A stretch of 64,000 nt of DNA, taken from positions 1 through 64,000 of the forward strand of contig NZ_JAEHOQ010000014.1 in assembly GCF_016239305.1 (NCBI RefSeq), written 5' to 3'. Positions 31,039-41,200 of the stretch are shown here, piece by piece; position 1 is the first letter of the stretch; every line of letters begins with the position of its first letter. The notes below the pieces were generated by a model that made no database searches, was not told where the DNA came from, and worked only from the letters and a program-made list of their open reading frames with translations. Both the position numbers and the translations under genes were made by a program. This stretch comes from Proteus vulgaris. GTDB lineage: Bacteria; Pseudomonadota; Gammaproteobacteria; Enterobacterales; Enterobacteriaceae.

Positions 31039-32160
31039 TTATTTATCCAATTGATTTATATTTATACGCATGCTGTCATCAAGCATTGACGCTTTAGCAC
31101 GGATCTTCGCTTCTAATAAATCAATCATATTACCATTATCAAGACGTTCTTTTTGCCTTACACCGTCTTCATAAAAACCACTGCGTGTTTTAGCACCAGT
31201 AACACCTAAAGTTGATACCTCTGCTTCACCAGGGCCATTAACGACACAGCCAATAATAGAGACATCCATTGGAGTGATAATATCTTCAAGACGTTGTTCT
31301 AATTCATTAACCGTTCCAATAACATCAAATTCTTGACGGGAACATGTCGGACAAGCAATAAAGTTAATCCCGCGAGAACGAATACGTAATGATTTTAGAA
31401 TATCAAAACCGACTTTAACCTCTTCAACAGGATCAGCCGCTAATGAAATTCTTAATGTGTCGCCAATACCTTCTGATAATAAGATCCCTAAGCCAATAGC
31501 CGATTTAACTGATCCTGCTCTTGCGCCACCAGCTTCGGTGATCCCAAGATGTAAAGGTTGATCAATTTTTTTCGCTAATAAGCGATAAGAATCAACTGCA
31601 AGGAAAACATCAGAGGCTTTTACGCTAACTTTAAATTGTTCAAAGTTCAGTCGATCGAGAATATCGACATGACGCATTGCTGACTCAACTAATGCTTCAG
31701 GTGTAGGCTCTCCATATTTCTCTTGAATGTCTTTTTCAAGCGAGCCACCATTTACACCAATACGAATAGGAATATTATAATGACGAGCACAGTCAACAAC
31801 TTGACGAATACGTTCTTCACTACCGATATTACCTGGGTTGATACGCAAGCAATCAACGCCATATTCGGCGACTTTTAATGCAATACGATAGTCAAAATGG
31901 ATATCAGCCACTAAAGGCACATTAACTTGTTGCTTAATTAATTTGAATGCTTCGGCTGCATCCATTGTAGGTACAGAAACACGAACAATATCCACCCCAA
32001 CACGTTCCAGAGATTTTATCTGGCGAACAGTCGCTTCTACGTCTGTTGTTCGTGTATTCGTCATCGACTGTACAGCGATAGGTGCACCATCGCCAACAGG
32101 AACATTACCTACATAAATTCGAGTCGATTTGCGACGAATAATAGGTGATTCTTTATGCAT
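31039..32160 (-). CDS. ispG: 4-hydroxy-3-methylbut-2-enyl-diphosphate synthase IspG
   Basis: Iron-sulfur enzyme of the MEP isoprenoid pathway that reduces MEcPP to HMBPP. 373 residues (372 in E. coli). The cluster ligands are the Cys pair in [11 protein letters not shown] (about 270-273) and the Cys in [13 protein letters not shown] (about 305). The conserved Glu lies in the C-terminal VNGPGEAE. The TIM-barrel part contains [15 protein letters not shown] and [10 protein letters not shown]. Between rodZ and hisS, as in E. coli. Confidence 0.97.
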   Translation of the reverse strand: MHKESPIIRRKSTRIYVGNVPVGDGAPIAVQSMTNTRTTDVEATVRQIKSLERVGVDIVRVSVPTMDAAEAFKLIKQQVNVPLVADIHFDYRIALKVAEYGVDCLRINPGNIGSEERIRQVVDCARHYNIPIRIGVNGGSLEKDIQEKYGEPTPEALVESAMRHVDILDRLNFEQFKVSVKASDVFLAVDSYRLLAKKIDQPLHLGITEAGGARAGSVKSAIGLGILLSEGIGDTLRISLAADPVEEVKVGFDILKSLRIRSRGINFIACPTCSRQEFDVIGTVNELEQRLEDIITPMDVSIIGCVVNGPGEAEVSTLGVTGAKTRSGFYEDGVRQKERLDNGNMIDLLEAKIRAKASMLDDSMRININQLDK

Positions 32161-32207
32161 TGATTAATTCTCCCATGCTTCCATGCTTGCTCAAATGTGT
32201 AGTCAGA

Positions 32208-33164
32208 TTAAGCGCTCGGTACTGTTATTTTTGCTATTTTTCCAGTAAAACGACTTAAATCAATTGATTCACCATTAAACTGTAAGCGAGTAACAGAAGG
32301 TGCGCCTATTTTTAGTTTATAAGGTTGCTCACCATCAAATTCCAAACGATCACCCGCTTTCTTAATACCATTAAATAAAACTTTATTTTGAGCATTACGA
32401 ATTTCTAACCAACACTCACCATCAAACATTAACACTAATTGATTTGCGATCGCAGGCGCTTGTGATGATGTTGATTCTTGTGTTGAATTTGCACGAGAAG
32501 TTGTCGATGTTGTTAACGGAGATACCGGTAATGGAACTGTTCTGACTTCTGTTGGTGCAGGTGTTGTCGTTTCAATTGTTGGTGACGTAGCAACATTACT
32601 CCCCTGAGTATCGACTAATGACGATGCAGGTACTTGTAAATTATCACCTTCAGATGTTGACGTATTATCTAAAGAATCTACCGGATTGGTGTTTTCTTGT
32701 GTACTATTTTGCCCTATGTCTTGTGATGCCATAGAGACTAATTCTTGTTGATCCGCCTGATGACCTTGCCACCACCAAACACCAACGAGTGCGACCATTA
32801 CAATAACAATCACCCATGTGATTTTCATCAGCCAACCCTCACGTTTTTTGTGACGTTTACCTAATGAGTAATTTTGTGTGGTTGTCATTCTAATTTGTTT
32901 AACAGGCGCTTGTTGATCGATAAAACCAAGGATGTCTTTTTCAGGAACGCCAACTAATTTGGCGTAAGAACGCATATATCCGCGTAAGAAGGTTGGTGCA
33001 ATATCAGAAGAAACGGAATCTGTTTCAATTTCGCGAACTGTCGATAACTTCAAACAAAGTCGATCAGCAACAGTTTGTTGTGTTAGCCCTACTTTTTCTC
33101 GTGCCTGACGTAAAAGTTGACCTGCTGTTAATTTCACTTCTTCGGTTTTGTTTTCAGTATTCAT
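32208..33164 (-). CDS. rodZ: cytoskeletal protein RodZ
   Basis: Bitopic inner-membrane protein that links MreB to the rod-shape elongation machinery. 318 residues. An N-terminal cytoplasmic helix-turn-helix domain (AGQLLRQAREKVGLTQQTVA) binds MreB and not DNA in known homologues. A basic segment (GKRHKKREGWLMK) precedes the single transmembrane helix near 114-134. A Ser/Thr-rich periplasmic linker and a C-terminal DUF4115 beta domain (CWLEIRN...YKLKIGAP) follow. I chose the ATG at 33164, which gives the family MNTE start, over one 20 codons upstream. No strong ribosome site is visible. Confidence 0.95.
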   Translation of the reverse strand: MNTENKTEEVKLTAGQLLRQAREKVGLTQQTVADRLCLKLSTVREIETDSVSSDIAPTFLRGYMRSYAKLVGVPEKDILGFIDQQAPVKQIRMTTTQNYSLGKRHKKREGWLMKITWVIVIVMVALVGVWWWQGHQADQQELVSMASQDIGQNSTQENTNPVDSLDNTSTSEGDNLQVPASSLVDTQGSNVATSPTIETTTPAPTEVRTVPLPVSPLTTSTTSRANSTQESTSSQAPAIANQLVLMFDGECWLEIRNAQNKVLFNGIKKAGDRLEFDGEQPYKLKIGAPSVTRLQFNGESIDLSRFTGKIAKITVPSA

Positions 33165-33238
33165 TAGCAATCTAGGCACTGTGGCTATTGGATGTTTAAC
33201 ATTGATGAACTCGCAAAAGCACAAAGTACCTTAGCGTA

Positions 33239-33679
33239 TCACCGCGAATTTTTTGATATTTCATGAAAACTTTGCTGACAGACCAAATAATCTGGCGGTA
33301 TATCCTCAATTGACACACTATTATTGTTTAATAGTTTTTGTTCACAAAGGAAATTACCATAAAGCCTTAATACATTAACATTTACTGGCTTCGACTTCAT
33401 CGCTAATTTGTAATAATCTAACGCTTGAATAGAATTCCCCAATAACTGCGATGTTAACGCCATTCCTAAATTAGCATCAGGGTGATTTGGCATCACCGAT
33501 AACACTTTTTGGAAATGATATTGTGCGGCTTGGTATTGTCTTTCAGCTAAATAAGCATCACCTAATTGTAAACGTGTCGATACTGCAACACGTTCTTGAT
33601 TGGCTGATGATTGACAACCTAATGTCAATAACATCAAGCCAATAGTTATAATTACTGATGATATCCTTATCATCGTCAT
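33239..33679 (-). CDS. pilW: PilW/PilF-like TPR lipoprotein, C-terminally shortened
   Basis: Predicted lipoprotein of 146 residues with lipobox LTLGC (Cys about 22) and two to three TPR units (RLQLGDAYLAERQYQAAQYHF; ANLGMALTSQLLGNSIQALDYY). It matches the N-terminal half of PilF/PilW, the pilotin that places the type IV pilus secretin. Family members are typically about 250 residues. Here the protein stops soon after the conserved NFLCEQK block, so about three TPRs are missing. The rodZ neighbourhood is the usual pilW location. Either ATG at 33679 or 33673 could start it (AAGGA). It may be degenerating or have a reduced role. Confidence 0.8.
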   Translation of the reverse strand: MTMIRISSVIITIGLMLLTLGCQSSANQERVAVSTRLQLGDAYLAERQYQAAQYHFQKVLSVMPNHPDANLGMALTSQLLGNSIQALDYYKLAMKSKPVNVNVLRLYGNFLCEQKLLNNNSVSIEDIPPDYLVCQQSFHEISKNSR

Positions 33680-33761
33680 ATTCCTTAAATATATTCATCC
33701 TTGTACTCCCTACTTTGTAATTATGTAATACACTTCACAAAGAAAGAGACATCCAACTGTA

Positions 33762-34943
33762 TCAGACTGCTTTTACTGAAATTAGTTCACCTTGTTGGCG
33801 TTTTTTCAGCGTACGTTTTGTGCGGTCAATAACATCACCGGCTAATTGTCCACATGCCGCATCAATATCATCACCACGCGTTTTGCGTACAATTGTCGTA
33901 AAACCATACTCCATTAATACTTTAGAGAAACGATCAATACGGCTATTAGAGCTACGTCCATATGGTGCCCCTGGGAACGGGTTCCATGGAATTAAGTTAA
34001 TTTTACATGGCGTATCTTTTAAAAGCTCGGCTAATTGGTGAGCTTGCTCTGTGCTATCATTTATGTGATCAAGCATGACATATTCAATAGTAACACGCCC
34101 TTGATTCGCATTTGATTTAGCAATATAACGTCGAACACCCTCAAGAAACATTTCAATATTATATTTCTTGTTAATTGGTACGATTTCATCACGAATGTCA
34201 TCGGTTGGTGCATGTAATGAAATAGCTAAAGCTACATCAACGGCATCACCTAATTTATCTAATGCAGGTACAACACCTGATGTAGATACGGTGACACGAC
34301 GTTTAGATAAACCAAAACCAAAATCATCCATCATGATTTCAAGTGCTGGAATAACATTGTTTAAATTCAGTAATGGCTCACCCATTCCCATCATAACAAC
34401 GTTCGTAATAGGACGACGGCCTGTCTCTTTTAATGAGCCAATAATTTTAGCAGCACGCCACACTTGTCCAATGATTTCAGATACTTTTAGGTTACGGTTA
34501 AAACCTTGCTGTGCAGTTGAACAGAATTTACACTCTAAGGCGCAACCAACTTGTGAGGAAACACATAATGTTGCACGATCATCTTCTGGGATATACACAG
34601 TTTCGACTTGTTGATCACCAACTTTAATTGCCCATTTAATCGTGCCATCAGTTGAACGTTGTTCTTCAGAAACTTCAGGTGCTTTAATTTCAGCAATTTC
34701 TTTTAATTTATTGCGTAACACCTTATTGATATCTGTCATTTGATCAAAATCGTCATAACAGTAGTGATACATCCACTTCATAATTTGGTCAGCACGGAAA
34801 GGTTTTTCGCCCATAGAGACAAAAAGCTCTCGCATCTGTTTACGATTTAAATCCAACAGATTAATTTTAGTTTTTTGATTCACAGTATTTTCTTTAGAAA
34901 CAGCGACAGAAGCGCTTGGCGCTGGGGTGGTAGATTGGGTCAT
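33762..34943 (-). CDS. rlmN: dual-specificity RNA methyltransferase RlmN
   Basis: Radical-SAM enzyme that methylates C2 of A2503 in 23S rRNA and A37 in certain tRNAs. 393 residues (384 in E. coli). The CxxxCxxC cluster motif reads CALECKFC near 128-135. Conserved MGMGEPLLN, the [11 protein letters not shown] region near the C-terminus with its catalytic Cys, and SLHAPTD are present. A variable N-terminal extension rich in Ser/Pro/Ala precedes the fold. Upstream of pilW and rodZ, downstream of ndk. Confidence 0.96.
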   Translation of the reverse strand: MTQSTTPAPSASVAVSKENTVNQKTKINLLDLNRKQMRELFVSMGEKPFRADQIMKWMYHYCYDDFDQMTDINKVLRNKLKEIAEIKAPEVSEEQRSTDGTIKWAIKVGDQQVETVYIPEDDRATLCVSSQVGCALECKFCSTAQQGFNRNLKVSEIIGQVWRAAKIIGSLKETGRRPITNVVMMGMGEPLLNLNNVIPALEIMMDDFGFGLSKRRVTVSTSGVVPALDKLGDAVDVALAISLHAPTDDIRDEIVPINKKYNIEMFLEGVRRYIAKSNANQGRVTIEYVMLDHINDSTEQAHQLAELLKDTPCKINLIPWNPFPGAPYGRSSNSRIDRFSKVLMEYGFTTIVRKTRGDDIDAACGQLAGDVIDRTKRTLKKRQQGELISVKAV

Positions 34944-35028
34944 GACATTGCCTCGTTGTTACACTATGCGGCCTGCATTAGCATTGATGCTAATGGGATA
35001 CTTATATATTTGTATAATTAAACAATAA

Positions 35029-35062
35029 TAAAAAACGCCCTGTTAATAATCAAACAGGGCGT
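35029..35062 (-). terminator. ndk terminator
   Basis: Ten-base perfect stem ACGCCCTGTT / AACAGGGCGT with an eight-base loop and a T run on the minus strand. Confidence 0.92.
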
Positions 35063-35099
35063 CGCATTGTACTGTTTTTCGCGTAGAGATGCTAATAAA

Positions 35100-35525
35100 T
35101 TAGCGTGCGCAAACTTCGTTTTCAGTGAAGAAGTAGGCGATTTCGCGAGCAGCAGAAGCTTCTGAATCTGAACCGTGTACCGCATTTTCGGTAAAGCTGT
35201 CAGCATAATCAGCACGTAATGTGCCTGCTAATGCGTTGTCTGGATTAGTTGCGCCCATCAAATCACGGTGACGTTGGATCGCATTTTCACCTTCTAACAC
35301 TTGAACCATAATTGGGCCAGAAGTCATAAATTCAACTAAGCCATCAAAGAATGGACGGCCTTTGTGCTCTTCATAAAAGCCTTCAGCTTGTTCGCGAGTT
35401 AAATGCAACATTTTAGCACCAATGATGCTAAAGCCCGCGCTTTCAAAACGGTGATAGATAGCACCGATAACATTTTTTTTCACTGCGTTTGGTTTGATAA
35501 TAGAAAATGTGCGCTGAATAGCCAT
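35100..35525 (-). CDS. ndk: nucleoside diphosphate kinase
   Basis: Cytoplasmic enzyme that moves the gamma-phosphate of ATP to other nucleoside diphosphates. 141 residues (143 in E. coli). The phosphorylated His117 sits in NAVHGSDS. The Kpn-loop region and the [11 protein letters not shown] start are conserved. A likely -10 box TATAAT lies about 110 bases upstream. Single-gene unit with its own terminator. Confidence 0.97.
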   Translation of the reverse strand: MAIQRTFSIIKPNAVKKNVIGAIYHRFESAGFSIIGAKMLHLTREQAEGFYEEHKGRPFFDGLVEFMTSGPIMVQVLEGENAIQRHRDLMGATNPDNALAGTLRADYADSFTENAVHGSDSEASAAREIAYFFTENEVCAR

Positions 35526-35869
35526 GTCTTACCTCTAAATTATTTTATTAATGATAACTTTTGTTATCTCTTTTATCGCAGATCATGGAAAAACGAATCA
35601 AAAACCGCATTCCCTGCAAAAAATAAGGGCTCGATTATAGGAGGATAAAAATGAATTGCACAGATTGAATAGCTTTTTTTTTAAAAAACTGTGGCAAAAA
35701 AGTTATAAATTATCGATCTAATCACATTTTTAACGTTTTCCATGTTCAAACTGAAAAATGAGAATAAAAAAGAACCGTAATGAAATGCTATTAATAACCC
35801 TTTTATGTTTATTAAAAAGCGTATTTTAGTTAAAAATCACTCGGTTCTCATTTATCTCTTCGTTTCAGT
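35526..35869. other. ndk-pbpC intergenic region
   Basis: No gene. It contains the ndk promoter and, further right, the 3' region of pbpC. There, AGAACCG (35771-35777) can pair with CGGTTCT across about 70 bases; on the minus strand the second arm is followed by a T run, so it may act as a large-loop terminator. Confidence 0.5.
35634..35639 (-). promoter_or_regulatory. ndk -10 box candidate
   Basis: Perfect TATAAT on the minus strand, about 110 bases before the ndk start. The expected -35 position reads TGTGCA, a weak match. Confidence 0.5.
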
Positions 35870-38191
35870 TTAACGGAATATAAAATTAACCATATTCGTT
35901 TGACCACTTAGATCAAGCACCGATAATTGGTATTTACCTCGTTTCTCTAATAAATAAGAGAACGTTTCACCATTTTCAGTCTTTCCTATTTGTTCACCAT
36001 TTAAAAACCACCATTGCATACCACTCCCACCTTGCGTAGAAACTGTTATTTCGAGATTAGTTTCACCAGGTAATGGTCTTAGTAAATCACCCGCACGAAT
36101 ACCCGAGATAAACAAGGGAATAATGTCTTCTTTAATAGGTGGACATGTTTGAGATACAGGTGGTAAACGCCTTGCTCTACGCTCTTTTTCGGGTAGCCAT
36201 GCTTCTAATGCTATCGGCCATAAGGCAATATCTTTTAACTCTACATTAGGGCAATTAGGCCCAGTGCGTTTACCTTCATTATCTAACCAAATTTTTTCGT
36301 TGATCCCCAAAATACCTTCTTGACCATCATTTAATAAAGTTGGTGGAATGGTGTTATCTAAGATCCAGCTTCGACGACTGACTCTACAATTGCTATCTTC
36401 TTTTGGTAATGCCTTACCCGTTGGCCAACAAATGGTTGCAGCGGTTACACTACTAGGGCGTAGATCTGTTGGTGGTCGCTGTTTATTTTGATAGAAATAA
36501 CCAGTTAATAGGTTATTAACCTGATTCATAATAGGTACAGCTGTCGCAAAACCAAATTGTCCTGCAACTGGTGTGCCATCAGGCCTCCCCACCCAAACTC
36601 CAATGGTATAACGTGCATTCACTCCAATAGACCATGCATCTCGATAGCCATAACTGGTACCAGTTTTCCAAGCTAAAGGAACAACGGGCGAAATTGCACT
36701 ATCTGGACGAGGTCTAGCTTCTCCTGCCAAAATACGCCTTGTGATCCACGCAGAGCCCGGTGACATTAATACCCGATTTTCGATTATCTGTTCCGGTTTG
36801 AAACGTAAAGGTGCTGTTTTTCCTTGTCTTGCCAGCGCACTAAAGGCGGAAACAAGTTCATCCATGCGTGTTGCTGTTCCCCCTAAAATCAAGGCTAAAT
36901 TAGGTTCTGAACCATAAGGAAAGCGCATTTCAAGATGATTATGCCGTAGTTTTGCTGCAAATTTCTTGGCGCCATACACTTCAATAAGTTGTACTGCGGG
37001 TAGATTTAAAGAACGACTTAAAGCTTCGCTGGCACTGACTGGGCCATTAAAACCAGAGTCAAAATTACCGGGGCGATAATTATCAAATCGGCGAGGTACA
37101 TCTTGTAAAAGTGATTCCGCATGAATAAGCCCTTCATCTAATGCAAGTGCATAAATAAAAGGTTTTAATGTTGAACCTGGCGAGCGCCATGCACTAATCA
37201 TATCGACATGACCAAAGCGTGAATTGTCATTAAAATCCGCAGAGCCAACATACCCTTTCACACTCATATCCGTATGATCAACAACTAAGATGGCTAAGGA
37301 TGTTTTATCTGCTAGCTGATATTTCCATTGATTTGCAATATCTTCGAGTTGTCGTTGAATATTAATATCAATCGTTGTTGTAATAACAGGCTCTCGTTTT
37401 TCGTTATACATACGGCGAGCGAGCAATGGTGCTAATTGTGGCGTTTGTCTTGGTGCTAATAAAACCTGTTCTTCTTTTATTTCATCAATTTTTTCTTGTG
37501 GCCATATCTGATATTCAGCCAGCCTATCTAGCACTTTATCACGAGCTGCTTGAGCTCGTTCAGGATATCTATCAGGCCGTAAGCGACTTGGTGCTTGTGG
37601 TAATACCGCCATTAATGTTGATTCACCCGCAGACAAATCAGCGGGCGATTTGCCTAAATAAGCCCAACTTGCTGCACCAATACCTTCTAAAGTGCCACCA
37701 AAGGGTGCTCTATTGAGGTAAATCTCAAGAATTTCATCTTTTGAGTAATACCATTCTAATTGCAAGGTACGCCAAAGCTGTTTGATTTTTCCGCCCAAAG
37801 TTCGAGAATGGGGATCAATCAAGCGAGCCACTTGCATTGATAACGTACTTCCCCCTGAGACAATCCTTCCTGAGCTTAAGTCTTGCCATGCGGCTCGCAA
37901 TATTGCCATTGGATTAACACCAGGATGTTGATAAAACCAACGATCTTCATAGGTGATGAGAGCATCTAAATATTCAGGAGAGACATCTGCAAGTTTTACA
38001 TGATAACGCCACACGCCCTCTTTATCAGCAAAGCGCCAAAGAGGTGTGCCATCTTGCGCCGTGACAATAGTAGCTATTTGAGGTTCAGGATCAGGAAGAG
38101 GCCAAATTTTGTCTGCGATCCAGACTAAAATGGGAGTTACAAACAGAAAAATAATGATAACAGCAATAAGCCGTTTATATCCTAGTTTCAT
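35870..38191 (-). CDS. pbpC: penicillin-binding protein 1C
   Basis: Bifunctional class A penicillin-binding protein of the inner membrane facing the periplasm. 773 residues (770 in E. coli). N-terminal anchor at about 8-27. Glycosyltransferase domain with EDRWFYQHPGVNP (catalytic Glu near 83) and GGSTLSMQVARL. The transpeptidase domain has SPGSTLKPF (Ser nucleophile), SRSLN as the SxN motif and WKTGTSYG as KTG. A C-terminal BiPBP-type domain follows. It lies downstream of yfhM, a pairing conserved in many proteobacteria and thought to link wall repair with trapping of foreign proteases. Confidence 0.95.
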   Translation of the reverse strand: MKLGYKRLIAVIIIFLFVTPILVWIADKIWPLPDPEPQIATIVTAQDGTPLWRFADKEGVWRYHVKLADVSPEYLDALITYEDRWFYQHPGVNPMAILRAAWQDLSSGRIVSGGSTLSMQVARLIDPHSRTLGGKIKQLWRTLQLEWYYSKDEILEIYLNRAPFGGTLEGIGAASWAYLGKSPADLSAGESTLMAVLPQAPSRLRPDRYPERAQAARDKVLDRLAEYQIWPQEKIDEIKEEQVLLAPRQTPQLAPLLARRMYNEKREPVITTTIDINIQRQLEDIANQWKYQLADKTSLAILVVDHTDMSVKGYVGSADFNDNSRFGHVDMISAWRSPGSTLKPFIYALALDEGLIHAESLLQDVPRRFDNYRPGNFDSGFNGPVSASEALSRSLNLPAVQLIEVYGAKKFAAKLRHNHLEMRFPYGSEPNLALILGGTATRMDELVSAFSALARQGKTAPLRFKPEQIIENRVLMSPGSAWITRRILAGEARPRPDSAISPVVPLAWKTGTSYGYRDAWSIGVNARYTIGVWVGRPDGTPVAGQFGFATAVPIMNQVNNLLTGYFYQNKQRPPTDLRPSSVTAATICWPTGKALPKEDSNCRVSRRSWILDNTIPPTLLNDGQEGILGINEKIWLDNEGKRTGPNCPNVELKDIALWPIALEAWLPEKERRARRLPPVSQTCPPIKEDIIPLFISGIRAGDLLRPLPGETNLEITVSTQGGSGMQWWFLNGEQIGKTENGETFSYLLEKRGKYQLSVLDLSGQTNMVNFIFR

Positions 38192-38203
38192 TCAATCACT
38201 CAA

Positions 38204-38232
38204 AGGAAAAAGCCCTTTCCGAAGAAAGGGCT
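38204..38232 (-). terminator. yfhM-pbpC hairpin with UUCG tetraloop
   Basis: Nine-base perfect stem; on the minus strand AGCCCTTTC-TTCG-GAAAGGGCT then TTTTTCC. This is a stable C(UUCG)G tetraloop terminator. It lies 12 bases from the pbpC start, so pbpC must depend on read-through or an internal promoter. Confidence 0.85.
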
Positions 38233-38239
38233 ACAAGAT

Positions 38240-41200
38240 TTAAGGAACAATATCAATCTTGGTTTCTGTTGAACCTATTGCTCGCCAATAAGGCACATAC
38301 ATTGATTCAACTTGTGGAGGTGGTACTTGATAGCTACCCGGTGTAACTGCTCTTGCTAAATAGAGTAATGTTGTCGGACGATATCGGTCTACAGAAACCG
38401 CTGCGACAAAGCGATCATCACGATATTCAAGGTGCTTAATATTCGCTTGCCCCATATCATCGATAAACTCTTGCAAGTCTGCCGCACTATCACTCAAGCT
38501 TGCACTGCTTGATGCTAAGTTTTGGTTTTCAATTTCAAGACCCGCAGGTAATAAATCAACAACCAAAGCATCAGGTACATCTCTATCTGCTGAAACGTCT
38601 AGTTTCACCACCAGCATTTCACCACTTTGTAAGCGATTTGGATGAACGCGATTTCCTTTCAAGTCGTAGTAACTACGATGAACATTTAACACATTACTAT
38701 AAGGCGCTGGAGCCACTTTCGGATAGCCTACGATATTCATGCGAGAATAAATCGCAGCGCCACCACGGTTGTTTAGTTCCAGCCCTGCTTGTAATTGCAT
38801 TGATGTTAATGTTTCATTCACCGCACGATCGCTACTGATTGCGGGAACTTGGCGATTTACAGCGACTTCCCAAGGCTGCTCATCCATGTTAATAAAGAAG
38901 CGACCTGCAAGATACAGAGAGTTGCTTTCTTGTGTTGAGAACCATTCACGACTCGTTAAGTTATCTGATAACGTAATCACACTTGCATCACGAGATTGTG
39001 TTTCAAGATTATTTTCACTTAATAAAGCAATAATTAATGCTTGGTCACGAATAACACTACCATAGTCACCTAACCCATAATTATATTTACGAGTTGTTGT
39101 CACACCTTCTGCAATTAAACCTTCTGCTCGACTGTTATCACCCATCAGTTTTAACGCAATGCCTAATTGAACTAACGCCAAACCACTACCGGCATCGTTT
39201 CGCTCAAGATAAAGACGACGCAATTCACCTAAAGGTGCTTTTTGCTGATTCGCTAATACAAGTGCTGCATATGCTCTGGCAGAGAAGCGGGCTGCATCTT
39301 GGTTAACCGCATATTCATAGTTAACTAAGCTTTTATCTTGTAAATAACGTAATAAACGATCATTGGCTCGTTTTAATGGATCCGCAGGAACCGCATAACC
39401 TTGTTGTGAAGCGCGGAATAAAAAGTCAGTGGCATAGGCTGTTAACCAATACTCTTCACGTCCATCTTGGCTCCATAAAGAGAATCCTCCCTCTGCTTTT
39501 TGCATTGTCAGCAGGTGGGCAATACCTTTTTCAATCGCTACTTTTCTATCAGCATCAGTTTGCGTTTTTATTCCTAATTGCTTCAACTCTTTTTCTGTTG
39601 AATACAAAGAAGGATAAAGCCCACTGACGGTTTGTTCTAAGCAACCATAAGGGTAAGCAAATAACTCTCTTACATAACGTGCAATCTGTAATGGAGGACG
39701 GCTTGTCAGTAATAACTCACCTTCAAGCGTTGAATTATTAAAACGATTTAAAACATCTGTTGGCAAACGCCACGTCTCTCCATCTTGTAACGTACTTGCA
39801 TAATGAAGTGTTTCTGCTGGATAAGCAGGACGAACACCTATATTCCATGTGTTGTGGTAAGGCTTAATTTCTTCACCAGGCACTTTAATACCATAAATAG
39901 ACAGTGAGAATTCGCCTTGACCAAAACCATGTTTCGCTTTTACGGGTATTTGAACTTGAGTACGTTCACCTTTTGTCAGCGATACCGTTTTACTTTCTGC
40001 ACCACCTAATCCCACCAAGCCAGAAGCGGTGTAATTTAATGTAATAGATTGTGCGTCATCCGTTAGATTGGTTAAATCTAAAGACAATAATGCATTATCA
40101 CCACCTGCCATAAATCGAGGTAATGAAAGTTGAGTCACTAAAGGGGCCGCAATAACCACTTTACCTTCTTGACTACCAAATTTATCAGCCGTCCAAGCTT
40201 GCGCCATTAAACGAACTTCGCCATTAAATTCAGGAATAGGTAAAGAAACTTCCCCTTCACCTTGGGCATTTAATTTTACAGGGGCTGTTTGTTGAGCAAT
40301 GATTTGCACATCAGTTAATGGTTTTTTACCACCACGAGATAGAGCAGCGGCTTCACCACCATCACCACCGAAGCGCAGATTCGCTAAACGACCTTGCCCT
40401 TCAATTAATTGTCCATAAACATCATATTGATCGATGCTATAACGTTTACGACCAAAGAAGGCATCATAAGGATCGGGCGTTTTGTACTCTGTAATATTTA
40501 ATACACCCGTATCCACTGCAGAAACTAGGACATTAATATTTTCAGGTAATGGTTGACCCGCAACTGGATTCGCTTTAATGCGGATTTTTAAATCTTGATT
40601 TGGGCGAATTTTTTCAGGCGCATCAAGTGAAATATCAATACGACGGTTTTTATCCTGTAATGGTAAATGCAAAATACCAACAGCTCGTTTTACAGTCGCT
40701 TGTTTTGAAGTATCACCGGGTCTTACGACAACAGATGTTAGATAGAGATCGTGTCTTGCCCATTCTTTATTAATAGGCACTTCAACATCGAGTCCTTTTT
40801 CTGGCACATCAATTTCTTGCCACCATAAAGGCCCATTGCTTGATTCTAATAAGACATAGCCTTTACCCGGATGAGGTGCAACAATGTTTAACTTCACTTT
40901 CTCGCCCGGCAAATAACCTTCTTTATCCAGTTTAAGTTTAACTTGGTCAGGTCTTACAGCACCTGTTCCACCTGTATTATCCATCCAAGAATAACCTGCC
41001 CAGAACCGTAAGCTACTAACTAATTCTGTTTTAGGATCGACCACTTCAATGCGGTAAGATCCCCATTCAACAGGGAAGGCTACTTTTGCTGTACCGTCTT
41101 TCGATATTTTGATGGTTTGTTCATCCATTTGCAGATCTTTTTCGTTATAGCCTGATTCCCAGCCATTAGAACTAGACCAACGCCAATAATAATCATGGCG

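Noticed and set aside
35018-35215. A 65-codon minus-strand frame overlapping the end of ndk
   Set aside because: It is out of frame with ndk, crosses the ndk terminator and has no ribosome site.
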